From Roseateles toxinivorans (GTDB lineage: Bacteria; Pseudomonadota; Gammaproteobacteria; Burkholderiales; Burkholderiaceae_C), in NCBI RefSeq assembly GCF_004362525.1, contig NZ_SNXS01000002.1:1106160-1170159 (forward strand): 64,000 bases of DNA, read 5' to 3'. Each line of letters starts with the position of its first letter. The first letter of the stretch is position 1. Positions 33,504 through 42,153 of this stretch are shown here, piece after piece. The position numbers were made by a program, and so were the translations under genes. Under the pieces are notes generated by a model. That model saw nothing but the letters and a program-made list of their open reading frames with translations. It was not told the DNA's origin and made no database searches.

Positions 33504-34901
33504 TCATTTGCCGGCCAATCGCGGAAAGCTCACCATCACGCAAAGGCCGTGCCCCTCCAGCCCTTCGCTCAAGGCGATGCTGGCGCCATGCAGGGCCGCC
33601 ACCCGCTCGACGATGGCCAGACCCAGGCCGCTGCCCGGCTGCTCCTGGTCGGGCCCTCGGAAGAAGCGCTCGAACACCTTCTGGTGCAGGGCGGGCGGTA
33701 TGCCTGGCCCCTGATCTGCCACGCTCAGGCGCACGGCCTCGCCATCGGTCTCTATCTGCAGCAGCACGCGGCTGTCCGGGGGCGAGTACTTGACGGCGTT
33801 GTCCACCAGGTTGTCGATCAGCGAGCCCATGCTTTCGCGGTTCATCTGCATCAGGCAGCTCTCGGGCGCCAGCAGCTCCACATAGGTGTTGCGCCGCACC
33901 GCCAGCTGGCTGGCCAACAGAATGCGGTCACGGGCCAGGGCCACGAGGTCGTGCTCGCGCAGATCCATCGCCTCGGTGTCGCCGCCGGAGCGCGCCAAGG
34001 CCAGCAGCTGGTGCACCGTGTGGGTGGCGCGGCGCACGCCCTCGACCAGACGCTGCGTGCTCTCGGCCTTGCGCACAGCCTCGGGCGTTTGCTGCAACGA
34101 TTCGGCGTTGAGTTGAATCACCGCCAGCGGCGTTTTCAGCTCATGGGCCGCGTCCAGCAGGAACTCGCGCTCGCGCTCCAGCCGGTCATGCAGCCGCGCC
34201 ATCAGCGCATTGACCGAATTGACCACCGGCGCCAGCTCCACATAGGCCGAGGGGCGCAGCGGCGACAGGTCCTTGGCCGAGCGCCGCGCGATCTGCTTGG
34301 CCATGCGCCGCAGCGGTCCGAAGCCGGCACGCAGCAGCAGCCAGGCCACGGCCAGCATCAGCGGCAGGCTGTAGAACAGCGGGCGGGCGTAATAGGCCAG
34401 TCCCTGGAGGCTGAAGTGCCAGGCGCCGGGCACCTCCTGCCAGCGCCGCACCACCACGCCCTGTTCGGGCGCACGGGCCTCGACATACAGCCACTGATCA
34501 TCGCTGGCGAAGCGTTGCACATCGGGCGGTTCCCTGTCGCCCAGGCCCCGGGGCCCGAAGCGGTGGATCAATCGCTCATGCTGCCAGACCTGCAGCTCGA
34601 TGATGGGCGGCTCGTAGCCCATCTCCTGCCACTCCTGGGCGCGCAGCCGCTCCAGCTCGGCCAGCACGGCCTGCAGCTTGTCGGGCTGATCGAGCCAGAG
34701 CTGGGTCTGCAGCCGCACATGCTGGGCCCAGACATGGTTCCAGGCCTGGCCGTTGCGGGCATGGACGATCTTCACGTCGTAGATCTCGCGCGCCATCAGC
34801 CCGCACCAGACCAGCAGCACCACGCCGAAGAAGGCGCCGAAGGTGCGCTTGAGCAGCGATTTGCTGGGGGCCTCGGCGCCCGTCGGCGTCAGGGCCCGCA
34901 T
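33504..34901 (-). CDS. sensor histidine kinase, QseC/PmrB type (2)
   Basis: A 465-residue kinase with the same layout as the one at 21386-22783: transmembrane helix at about 22-38, periplasmic sensor to about 168, second helix at 175-190, His253 in LLDAAHELKTPLAVIQL, then SLIDNLVDNAVKYSP, DQGPGIPPALHQKVFERFF and GSGLGLAIVERVAALHG. The cytosolic half is nearly identical to its paralogue, while the periplasmic sensor differs, so the two may sense related signals. The ATG shares one base with the stop of the regulator gene (TGATG at 34899-34903). Confidence 0.9.
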   Translation of the reverse strand: MRALTPTGAEAPSKSLLKRTFGAFFGVVLLVWCGLMAREIYDVKIVHARNGQAWNHVWAQHVRLQTQLWLDQPDKLQAVLAELERLRAQEWQEMGYEPPIIELQVWQHERLIHRFGPRGLGDREPPDVQRFASDDQWLYVEARAPEQGVVVRRWQEVPGAWHFSLQGLAYYARPLFYSLPLMLAVAWLLLRAGFGPLRRMAKQIARRSAKDLSPLRPSAYVELAPVVNSVNALMARLHDRLEREREFLLDAAHELKTPLAVIQLNAESLQQTPEAVRKAESTQRLVEGVRRATHTVHQLLALARSGGDTEAMDLREHDLVALARDRILLASQLAVRRNTYVELLAPESCLMQMNRESMGSLIDNLVDNAVKYSPPDSRVLLQIETDGEAVRLSVADQGPGIPPALHQKVFERFFRGPDQEQPGSGLGLAIVERVAALHGASIALSEGLEGHGLCVMVSFPRLAGK

Positions 34902-35575
34902 CAGGCCTTCTCGATCACGAAGCCGACGCCGCGCACGGTGCGGATATAGCCCTCGCCGATCTTCTTGCGCAGATTGAACATATGTACGTCCAGCGCATGG
35001 CTGTCGGCGTGGAGCAGGGCACGGACCTCCAGCTCTCGGCGCGCCACCACGCGGTCGGGCTGCTTGAGCAGGGCCAGCAGGATGGAGAACTCGGTCTTCG
35101 ACAGATTGATGGGCTGATCTTCGCGGGGGGTCTTTCGCACCAACACCATGCGGCGCTCGTCCAGGCACAGGTCCTTGATGCGCCACTCGTGCACCTCGTC
35201 GGGTGTTGCCAGCAGGCCGGAGCGGCGTGCCACCGCGCGCAGCCGCGCCAGCAGCTCCACCCCGGCAAAGGGCTTGACCAGATAGTCGTCGGCGCCGCTG
35301 TCCAGCCCATGCAGCCGGTCCTCGATGCCGTCGCGGGCGGTGATGACGAGTATCGGCAGTTGCTTGTCATGCTGGCGGGCGCTGCGCAGCAGGTCCAGGC
35401 CATTGCCGTCGGGCAGGCCCAGATCGAGCAGCATGGTGTCGAACTGCTGCTCTGCGGTCCAGTAGCGGGCATCGGTGGCACGCCGCACCCAGACCACTTC
35501 GTGACCGGCATCCTGCAACAGCGATTGCAGCGACCGGCCCAGCTCCAGGTCGTCCTCCACCAGGCAAATTCTCAT
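34901..35575 (-). CDS. OmpR/PmrA-type response regulator (2)
   Basis: A 224-residue regulator with receiver Asp51 in LLDLGLPDGNG, VKPFAG, and a winged-helix domain ending in LRKKIGEGYIRTVRGVGFVIE. It is highly similar to the regulator at 22780-23442, including the DNA-recognition part, with a four-residue longer loop (RKTPREDQPINL) in the output domain. It is divergent from the second TonB receptor and has a direct-repeat box 25 bases upstream of its start. Confidence 0.93.
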   Translation of the reverse strand: MRICLVEDDLELGRSLQSLLQDAGHEVVWVRRATDARYWTAEQQFDTMLLDLGLPDGNGLDLLRSARQHDKQLPILVITARDGIEDRLHGLDSGADDYLVKPFAGVELLARLRAVARRSGLLATPDEVHEWRIKDLCLDERRMVLVRKTPREDQPINLSKTEFSILLALLKQPDRVVARRELEVRALLHADSHALDVHMFNLRKKIGEGYIRTVRGVGFVIEKA

Positions 35576-35600
35576 GCGCCGGACTCTAGCAAGACTTGCA

Positions 35601-35627
35601 TTAATTCAATCTTAAGAATGTCTTGAG
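35601..35627 (+). promoter_or_regulatory. PmrA/QseB-like direct-repeat box, site 2
   Basis: TTAAT (35601), TTAAG (35612) and TTGAG (35623) repeat with an exact 11-bp period and spacers ending in TC. GATAGTTA stands 23 bases after the last unit (35650-35657), as at site 1. The box faces the second TonB-dependent receptor gene, leaving a leader of more than 200 bases. The rest of the 320-base gap (35576-35895) holds the candidate operator at 35660-35676; nothing else was recognised there. Confidence 0.65.
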
Positions 35628-35659
35628 CCGATCTGGATACAGAAGCGGAGATAGTTACT

Positions 35660-35676
35660 ACCGGTTGCGTACCAGT
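35660..35676. promoter_or_regulatory. possible GntR-type operator
   Basis: ACCGGT (35660-35665) and ACCAGT (35671-35676) are separated by five bases. With one mismatch this is an inverted repeat like the ACTGGT-ACCAGT sites of DasR/NagR-type GntR regulators, though their spacer is four bases. It lies upstream of the receptor-NagX operon, and a GntR/UTRA gene follows that operon. Weak evidence. Confidence 0.3.
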
Positions 35677-35895
35677 CGTGGTGCGCCGCAAGCCGTAAAA
35701 CACAGAGGGCACGGTGCACGTACTCGCAGCGTTGGTTGTGGGGGGCTTGATCGTAGCGGCAGAGGCTGCAATGGCGGCCGCGCCAAAACCCTTCATGCCC
35801 AGCCAGGCGCAGTTCATTCCCCGGCCAGCAGCTCACCTGCTGAGGGCTGCCATCTCGATTCCGTCCCAGATCCAGCATCAACAGAGGAGACAAGC

Positions 35896-38565
35896 ATGCA
35901 GCACACACAATCCCCCCGCCAACCGGGCGCGCTGACGGCCTGCGCCGCCGCGGTCGCCGCCCTGCTGTGGGCCGCGCCCGCTGCCTGGGCCCAGGACAGC
36001 AAGGCCGAGCAGGAAGCAAAGGACAAGAAGGACGTCAAGGAGCTGCCGCAGATCACCGTCACGGCCACCCGCGTCAACAGCAGCCTGCTGAAGACGCCGG
36101 TGGCGGTGACGGCGCTGAAGGGCGACGACCTGGTGCGTGACAATGTCAAGGAGCTGATGAACCTCAGCGGCATGGTGCCCAATCTGCAGTTCGGCCTGTC
36201 CAGCGCCGACTCGGGCGTGCAGATATCGATCCGCGGCGTGACCTCGACCAACTTCACCGAAATCGGCGATCCGGCCGTTGGCGTGCACATTGACGGCATC
36301 TACTCGCCGCGGCCGCAAGGCTCGCTGGCCCTGATGTTCGACCTGGACCAGGTCGAGGTGCTGCGCGGTGCCCAGGGCACCTTGTTCGGCCGCAACTCGA
36401 CGGCCGGCGTGGTCAACATCCTGCCGGCCAAGCCGGACTTCAAGTCCAACTACGGCTGGACCTCGGTGCAACTGGGCAACTACAACGCCAAGCAGCTGCG
36501 CTCGGTCTATAACCTGTCGCTGGGCGACAACCTGGCGGTGCGCGCCGCAGTGATGGTGGACAAGCGCGACGGCTACATCAAGCAGGAGCAGGACCTCGAC
36601 GACCGCGGCATCAAGAAACCCGACGGCACCTTCTCGCCCGATGGCAAGCCCGATGCGGACCAGCGCCTGAACAAAAAGGTCTCGCCGAGCGAGTACTACA
36701 CCAACACCGATCAGTGGGCGGCCCGCCTGACGGCGCGCCTGGCCGTGAACCGCGACATCGAGTGGATAGGCGGCTTTGAGCATTACAAGAACGGCAGCGC
36801 CGGCGAGGTCGGTCTGAAGGATTGCGAGATGGCGGCCGGCACCCGCTTTGCCTGCGGCTCCCAGGGGCAGTGGTATGCCAAGGTCAATGTGCCTGGCAAG
36901 ATCGACATGACCATTGACACGCTGCGCAGCTCGCTGACCTGGAAGCTCAACGACAACACCGAGCTCGGCTACAAGGTCGCCTATGCGAAGCAAAGGCGCT
37001 ACCAGCAGCATGACGACGACGGCGGCCAGAACTGGCTGCCCGGCGACGTGGGCATGATGCAGGAGTGGGGAAACTGGGGCAATCAGCATGCGATCGACTG
37101 GGCCAGCTACACGCTGAGCTCCAACTACCGCTCCTGGGTCAATGAGCTGCAGCTCAAGCAGAGCTTCAGCAAGTGGCGTTATGTGGCCGGCCTGTTCACC
37201 TTGTCGGAGAAGAACGCGATCGACTTCGCCCAGGACAATCTGATTGCCGCGCCCTATGCGATGCCCCAGGGCCAGTTCTATGGCCAGCCCGATCGTCGCG
37301 TCGAGTCCAAGGCCCTCTTCGCCCAGGCCGACATCGCCCTGGCCGACAAGCTGACCGGCACGGTCGGCTTCCGCTACAGCCAGGACAGCCGCACCGACAA
37401 CGGCGGCGTCAGTGCCGGCCTGTGGGACGCCAGCACCCCCTGGTACTACAACGGCAAGTACGTGCCGCCCTGCGTGCCCGGCCTGTGCACACCTCACAAC
37501 GGCACCGATTTCACCTTCGGCATGGGCCCGTTCGCCGGCATCGGCGTCTATCCCTCGCCGACCATCAACTCGCACACCATGAGCTGGAAGAAGCCCACCT
37601 ACCGCCTGGGCCTGCAGTACGACTTCAACCCCAAGCAGATGGTCTTCGCCTCGCTGGCTACCGGCTACCGACCGGGTGGCTTCGGTGACAAGTTCGACAC
37701 CTGCGGAGGCGGCACCTGCGCCGACGGCTCGACGCAGAAGTACAACTTCCTCGAATACAACCCCGAGACCACGACCAACTTCGAGATCGGCCACAAGGGC
37801 CGCTATTTCGACAACAAGCTGGAGCTGAGCGCCGTCTACTTCAACACCAAGTACAAAGACATGCATGCCACCGGCATGAACGCCGTCGGCGTGCGCAAGC
37901 TGCGTGAGGGCGAGACCTGCCCGGACTGGAATCCGGCCTGCGAGGTGGTGCAGGGCTGGAAGACCGAGAACATCGGCCGCTCCACGATCCAGGGCCTGGA
38001 ACTCGAGTTCAAGGCCCTGCCTTGGAAGAACGGCAACCTCTCGGGCTATGCCTCGGTGCTGCACTCCAAGGTCGATGCCTACCCGACCTTCGACGACAAC
38101 TGGATCTGCGGCTACCGCGCCGAGTTCGGCGCCGCGCCCTGCGCACCGGTCTATCTGGGCACCGATACGACCAAGCGCGGCCGCGCCATCCTGGACGTGA
38201 CCGGCCATCAGCTGCCGATGGCGCCCAAGTACTCGTTCGCGCTGAACTACGGGCATGACCTGGCCCTTGGCAATGGCATGACCCTGACTCCGTCGCTGGG
38301 CATGCGCTACCAGAGCCGCATGTACTTCACCGTGCGCAACCTCGACAACCCGGTCATTGGCGATTACCAGAAGGCCTACACCAACTGGAACGCGGCCATC
38401 AAGCTGGCCGGCGCCGACGGCAAATGGGATGTCGAGCTGTGGGGCACCAACCTCAGCAACAACATCGTGAAGAACTGGATGGGCCAGGGCAACGCCGGGG
38501 GCTACACCTACAACAGCTACAACCCGCCGCGCATGTTCGGCGTGCGGGCCACGGTCAACTACTGA
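35896..38565 (+). CDS. TonB-dependent receptor, chitin-locus type (2)
   Basis: An 889-residue outer-membrane receptor: signal peptide (ending PAAWAQ), a charged spacer, TonB-box-like LPQITVTATRVNSSL, plug domain (GVQISIRGVTSTNF; VEVLRGAQGTLFGRNSTAGVVNI) and barrel ending ARMFGVRATVNY-like with an aromatic terminus. It belongs to another subgroup than the first receptor (closer to iron/vitamin-type plugs), but it overlaps a NagX-like gene (TGATG), which links it to GlcNAc uptake. The start at 35896 has GAGGAG upstream. Confidence 0.9.
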   Translation: MQHTQSPRQPGALTACAAAVAALLWAAPAAWAQDSKAEQEAKDKKDVKELPQITVTATRVNSSLLKTPVAVTALKGDDLVRDNVKELMNLSGMVPNLQFGLSSADSGVQISIRGVTSTNFTEIGDPAVGVHIDGIYSPRPQGSLALMFDLDQVEVLRGAQGTLFGRNSTAGVVNILPAKPDFKSNYGWTSVQLGNYNAKQLRSVYNLSLGDNLAVRAAVMVDKRDGYIKQEQDLDDRGIKKPDGTFSPDGKPDADQRLNKKVSPSEYYTNTDQWAARLTARLAVNRDIEWIGGFEHYKNGSAGEVGLKDCEMAAGTRFACGSQGQWYAKVNVPGKIDMTIDTLRSSLTWKLNDNTELGYKVAYAKQRRYQQHDDDGGQNWLPGDVGMMQEWGNWGNQHAIDWASYTLSSNYRSWVNELQLKQSFSKWRYVAGLFTLSEKNAIDFAQDNLIAAPYAMPQGQFYGQPDRRVESKALFAQADIALADKLTGTVGFRYSQDSRTDNGGVSAGLWDASTPWYYNGKYVPPCVPGLCTPHNGTDFTFGMGPFAGIGVYPSPTINSHTMSWKKPTYRLGLQYDFNPKQMVFASLATGYRPGGFGDKFDTCGGGTCADGSTQKYNFLEYNPETTTNFEIGHKGRYFDNKLELSAVYFNTKYKDMHATGMNAVGVRKLREGETCPDWNPACEVVQGWKTENIGRSTIQGLELEFKALPWKNGNLSGYASVLHSKVDAYPTFDDNWICGYRAEFGAAPCAPVYLGTDTTKRGRAILDVTGHQLPMAPKYSFALNYGHDLALGNGMTLTPSLGMRYQSRMYFTVRNLDNPVIGDYQKAYTNWNAAIKLAGADGKWDVELWGTNLSNNIVKNWMGQGNAGGYTYNSYNPPRMFGVRATVNY

Positions 38566-39779
38566 TGGTGCGCGCCGGGAAAACGCCCTTCGGGCCGCCG
38601 GTACGCGCCGGTCGCATCGTCTCCATCGATGCCTTCCGCGCGCTGACCGTGCTGGTGATGATCATCGTCAACGAGTGGCATGGCGTGGCTGGGCTGCCGG
38701 CCTGGATGCAGCACATGCCGGCGGATGCCGACGCGATGAGCTTTGTCGATGTCGTGTTCCCGGCCTTTCTGTTCATCGTCGGCATGTCGGTGCCGTTCGC
38801 GCTGCAGCAGCGCCTGGCCCAGGGCGATGCACCGCTGCAGGTGCAGCTGCATGTGCTGCAGCGGGCGCTGGGCCTCGTGGTGATAGGCGTGTTCATGGTC
38901 AACGCCGAGAGCGGCTTTCACCAGGCCAGCATGGCCCTGCCCATCACCGCCTGGGCCCTGCTCAGCTATGTCGCGGCCTTTCTGATCTGGGGCAGTGTGC
39001 GGGGCGGTCCGGCGCTGGCCCTGGGTTGGCGGGTGGGCGGCGTGGTGCTGCTACTGCTGCTGGCCTGGACCTACCAGGGCGGCGAGGGCGGCGAGGCCGG
39101 CATCACCCCGCAGTGGTGGGGCATTCTGGGCCTGATCGGTTGGGCCTACCTGCTGGCCTGCCTGGGCTTCTGGCTGGTGCGCGGCGGCCTGCCCGGTGTG
39201 ATGAGCTTGATCGCGCTGTGCCTGGGCTACTACCTGGCCAGCCATGCGTCATTGGTGGCGGGCAGCGCCTCCCTGAGCCTGCTGTTCGGCCAGGCGGGTC
39301 ATGCCATTCATGCGGCCATCGTGCTGTGCGGCTGCGCTCTGAGCCTGATCTTCTTTGACTCGACGGCAAAGCGCAGCGAGGCAGGGCGCTTTGCGCTGGC
39401 GTTGGCCTTCGCCATGGCGCTGGCCCTGCTGGCCGCGCTGCTGCGACCCCACTACAAGATATCCAAGATCTACGCCACCCCCAGCTGGGCCCTGTACAGC
39501 GCGGCCAGCTGCGTGCTGATCTTTGCCGCGCTGTATGCCTGGATCGAGCTGAAGGGCCGCGCCTTTCTGCCGGGCCTGCTGGCACCGGTGGCGGCGAATC
39601 CGCTGGTGGCCTATCTGATCCCCTTCGTCGTCGGCGCGCTGCTGGCCTTGGCCCATGTGCAGCTGCCCTCGGTGCTGCGCACCGGCATGGCCGGTATTCT
39701 GTACGCCGTGATCTATGCGCTTGGGGTGGCGGTGCTGGTGCGCTGGCTGGCGGCGCGTGGCGTGCGCCTGCGCATCTGA
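38565..39779 (+). CDS. nagX: NagX-like acyltransferase-family membrane protein
   Basis: A 404-residue protein with about ten hydrophobic helices. RIVSIDAFRALTVLVMIIVNEWHG and SFVDVVFPAFLFIVGMSVPFAL are the signature of the DUF5009/heparan-alpha-glucosaminide acetyltransferase-like family, of which NagX in Xanthomonas and Shewanella-type nag loci is thought to move GlcNAc through the inner membrane. Its ATG shares one base with the receptor's stop. Gene name is by context and family, not proven. Confidence 0.78.
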   Translation: MVRAGKTPFGPPVRAGRIVSIDAFRALTVLVMIIVNEWHGVAGLPAWMQHMPADADAMSFVDVVFPAFLFIVGMSVPFALQQRLAQGDAPLQVQLHVLQRALGLVVIGVFMVNAESGFHQASMALPITAWALLSYVAAFLIWGSVRGGPALALGWRVGGVVLLLLLAWTYQGGEGGEAGITPQWWGILGLIGWAYLLACLGFWLVRGGLPGVMSLIALCLGYYLASHASLVAGSASLSLLFGQAGHAIHAAIVLCGCALSLIFFDSTAKRSEAGRFALALAFAMALALLAALLRPHYKISKIYATPSWALYSAASCVLIFAALYAWIELKGRAFLPGLLAPVAANPLVAYLIPFVVGALLALAHVQLPSVLRTGMAGILYAVIYALGVAVLVRWLAARGVRLRI

Positions 39780-39787
39780 GAAGGTTC

Positions 39788-39814
39788 TTAACGCGCTCTT
39801 AAGCGAATCTTGTC
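39788..39814 (+). promoter_or_regulatory. PmrA/QseB-like direct-repeat box, site 3
   Basis: TTAAC (39788), TTAAG (39799) and TTGTC (39810) again repeat every 11 bp with spacers ending in TC. The box lies eight bases after nagX and about 105 bases before the GntR gene. No GATAGTTA is found at +23 here, so the core promoter differs from sites 1 and 2. Confidence 0.6.
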
Positions 39815-39918
39815 CATTGCTGAACTCGCTGCATGCCACATTGCTGTGCATACACGAAGCATGAGTCGCGGCATCCTGCGGGCCACAAGCCCGGGCCGCG
39901 GCCGGGGGATGAGAATTG

Positions 39919-40638
39919 ATGGACAAGTCGGGCTTGGCAATGGCGTTGATGCGTTCGGCCCATACGCCGCTGTACCTGCAGCTGGCCAGCAAGCTGCACG
40001 ACGGTCTGCAGCATGGCCGCTGGACGGTCAATGATGCGCTGCCCTCCGAGCGCATGCTGTCGGATGCGCTGTCGGTCTCGCGGGACACCGCGCGCAAGGC
40101 CCTGGCCCTGCTGTGCGCCCGTGGTGTGCTGACCCGGGTGCGGGGCTCGGGCACCTATCCGGCCGGCACCGTGCCCTTGGGTGACGCCGGACCCGCACGC
40201 GAGCCGGCCAAGCCCGGTTGGCAGAGCCGGGAGCTGGGCCGCGCCAGCGCCGAAGAGGTGCTGGCCCTGGGGCTGTCGCCCGAGGCCGAGGTGGTGCGAT
40301 GCACCAGCCTGCGCGGCCCGGCCGCCGAGCCTCTGGCCATCGTCTCCAGCGTCGTGCCGCTGCGCTATATGCCGCAGCCGGTGGACTGGCATGTGGACAT
40401 GGGCAGCTACTTCGAGGCTCAGGGCTGGACGGACACCCGCGTGCTGCAGCGGGTGCGCGCCGTCTGCGCCACGCCGGAGCAGGCTCGGCAGCTGGGGGTG
40501 GGGCCGGGCACCGCCCTGCTGCAGGTCAAGCAGGTGCGCTATGCCAGGCAGGGCCAGGCGTTGGAGCTGTGCCACACGCATTGGCTGGGCGCCCAGGCCG
40601 ACTATTGCGTGGAGCTGCGGCGCACGCCGCCAATCTGA
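39919..40638 (+). CDS. GntR/HutC family regulator
   Basis: A 239-residue regulator with an N-terminal winged helix (LYLQLASKLHDGLQHGRW, PSERMLSDALSVSRDTARKAL, RVRGSGTY) and a C-terminal UTRA ligand domain (VVRCTSLRGPAAEPLAIVSSVVPL, VLQVKQVRYARQGQALELCHTHWLG). UTRA regulators of the NagR/DasR type respond to GlcNAc-6-P or GlcN-6-P, which suits the locus. The ATG at 39919 is preferred over a TTG one codon before. Confidence 0.9.
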   Translation: MDKSGLAMALMRSAHTPLYLQLASKLHDGLQHGRWTVNDALPSERMLSDALSVSRDTARKALALLCARGVLTRVRGSGTYPAGTVPLGDAGPAREPAKPGWQSRELGRASAEEVLALGLSPEAEVVRCTSLRGPAAEPLAIVSSVVPLRYMPQPVDWHVDMGSYFEAQGWTDTRVLQRVRAVCATPEQARQLGVGPGTALLQVKQVRYARQGQALELCHTHWLGAQADYCVELRRTPPI

Positions 40639-40662
40639 ACGTGGATACTGCGCGGCCGCGTC

Positions 40663-41802
40663 ATGACTTTTCCCCAAGCACTCAAGGCCATGCCCATTCT
40701 CTCCCGCCCCAAGTACGCCTATGTCGGCACCTCCGGCCCATTGAGCCAAGGCATACATGCCTTCACCCATGACGAGCACAGCAGCCTGCTGCAGCCCATG
40801 GGCGTCACGCCGCATCGTCACAACCCGAGCTGGCTCACAGTGTCCGCCGACGGGCGCATGCTGTACGTCGTCAACGAGCATGGCGATGACGAGGGCCCTG
40901 GCGGCTCGCTCAGCGCCTACCGCATAGCTGAGGACAGCGGCGCGCTGAACCTGCTGGGTACCGTGCCCTCCGGCGGCATTGGGCCGGTGCATATGAGCCT
41001 GCATCCGGGTGGGCGTCACGTGTTTGTGGCGCACTACGGTTCGGCCGATGTGGCGGTGGTGAGCCTGGCGGCCGATGGCCGGCTTGGCGAGGTGCTGTGC
41101 ACGCGCCGGGCGGACGAGACCGGCGCCACCCTGGGCCCGACAAGAGCCGCGCGGGGCCCGGCCGGCAGCCATGCCAACAGCGGTCATGACGCGCCCCATG
41201 CCCATATGGCGCAGTGCGATCCCGGCGGCCGCTATGTGCTGGTCACCGACCTGGGCCTGGACTGCATCGTCGCCTGGCGTTTCGATGCCACCCGCGGCGA
41301 GCTGAGCGCGCCGCAGCGCTGGCAGGCCTCGCCGGGCGCCGGACCGCGGCATCTGGCCTTTCATCCGCAGCATGCCGGGCATTGCTATGTGCTTGGCGAG
41401 GAGTCATCGACGCTCAGCTGGCTGGCCTTCGATGCGGGCAGCGGCGCCCTGACGACGCGCAAGGAGCTCAGCAGCCTGCCGCCCGGCCATCAGGGCACCA
41501 GCTATGCCTCGGACCTGGGCATCTCGGCCGACGGCCGGCATCTGTACGCGCTGAACCGGCTGCACGACTCGATCGCAATCTTTTCCCTCGGCGCCGATGG
41601 TGCCCCGAGCTGGCAGGGCGAGGTCTGGGCCCAGGGCTCCTATCCGCGCAGCTGCACCCTGGATCCCGGTGGTCGCTGGCTCCATGTCTGCAATCAGCGC
41701 AGCGACCAGATCACCAGTTTCGCCATCGCCGCCGATGGCAGTCTTCAGTTCAGCGGACAGTACGTGGGCGTGGGCAACCCAACGGCCCTGGTCTTTGCCT
41801 GA
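40663..41802 (+). CDS. lactonase-family beta-propeller protein
   Basis: A 379-residue seven-bladed propeller of the 6-phosphogluconolactonase (YbhE) type: KYAYVGTSG, NPSWLTVSADGRMLYVVNE, HMSLHPGGRHVFVAHYGS, PHAHMAQCDPGGRYVLVTDLGLD, GPRHLAFHPQ and GDQGTSYASDLGIS-like segments. It has no signal peptide. It probably opens a sugar lactone, which would suit an oxidative side path of amino-sugar breakdown (inference). An internal ATG at 40690 (MPILSRPKYAY) is an alternative start. It lies 24 bases after gntR. Confidence 0.82.
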   Translation: MTFPQALKAMPILSRPKYAYVGTSGPLSQGIHAFTHDEHSSLLQPMGVTPHRHNPSWLTVSADGRMLYVVNEHGDDEGPGGSLSAYRIAEDSGALNLLGTVPSGGIGPVHMSLHPGGRHVFVAHYGSADVAVVSLAADGRLGEVLCTRRADETGATLGPTRAARGPAGSHANSGHDAPHAHMAQCDPGGRYVLVTDLGLDCIVAWRFDATRGELSAPQRWQASPGAGPRHLAFHPQHAGHCYVLGEESSTLSWLAFDAGSGALTTRKELSSLPPGHQGTSYASDLGISADGRHLYALNRLHDSIAIFSLGADGAPSWQGEVWAQGSYPRSCTLDPGGRWLHVCNQRSDQITSFAIAADGSLQFSGQYVGVGNPTALVFA

Positions 41803-41808
41803 GTGTTC

Positions 41809-42153
41809 TCAGCAGTGCCGGGTGCGGCTGTCCTGCGGCGCTTGCGCACGATCGTGCAGGCCGTAGTCTCGCTGCACCTCGGCCACGCGCAGCCGGTAGT
41901 CGGCGAACACCTGGGCCCGGCCCAGCGCCTGGGTGGCGCGGTGCGCCTCCAGATTGCGCCAGGCCTGCACGGCAGCGTCGTCGCGGAAGAAGGACAGCGA
42001 CAGCAGCTTGCCCGGCCTGCTCAGGCTCTGGAAGCGCTCGATGCTGATGAAGCCGTCGACCTGCTCCAGCAGTGGGCGCAGCTCGGCGGCAAGGTCCAGG
42101 TAATGCTGGTACTGCCCGGCATGGGGTTCCACTTCAAAGATGATGGCAATCAT
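41809..42153 (-). CDS. ABM-family monooxygenase-like protein
   Basis: A 114-residue dimeric alpha/beta-barrel protein of the antibiotic biosynthesis monooxygenase superfamily: MIAIIFEVEPHAGQYQHYLDLAAEL, GFISIERFQSLSRPGKLLSLSFF and WRNLEAHRATQALGR. Such proteins oxidise aromatic substrates or degrade haem. Its ATG overlaps the stop of the P450 gene (ATGA), so both are one unit, probably under the divergent ArsR regulator. Confidence 0.85.
   Translation of the reverse strand: MIAIIFEVEPHAGQYQHYLDLAAELRPLLEQVDGFISIERFQSLSRPGKLLSLSFFRDDAAVQAWRNLEAHRATQALGRAQVFADYRLRVAEVQRDYGLHDRAQAPQDSRTRHC

Noticed and set aside
35878-38256. 792-codon open frame antisense to the second receptor
   Set aside because: Same reason: no motifs, entirely within a real gene.
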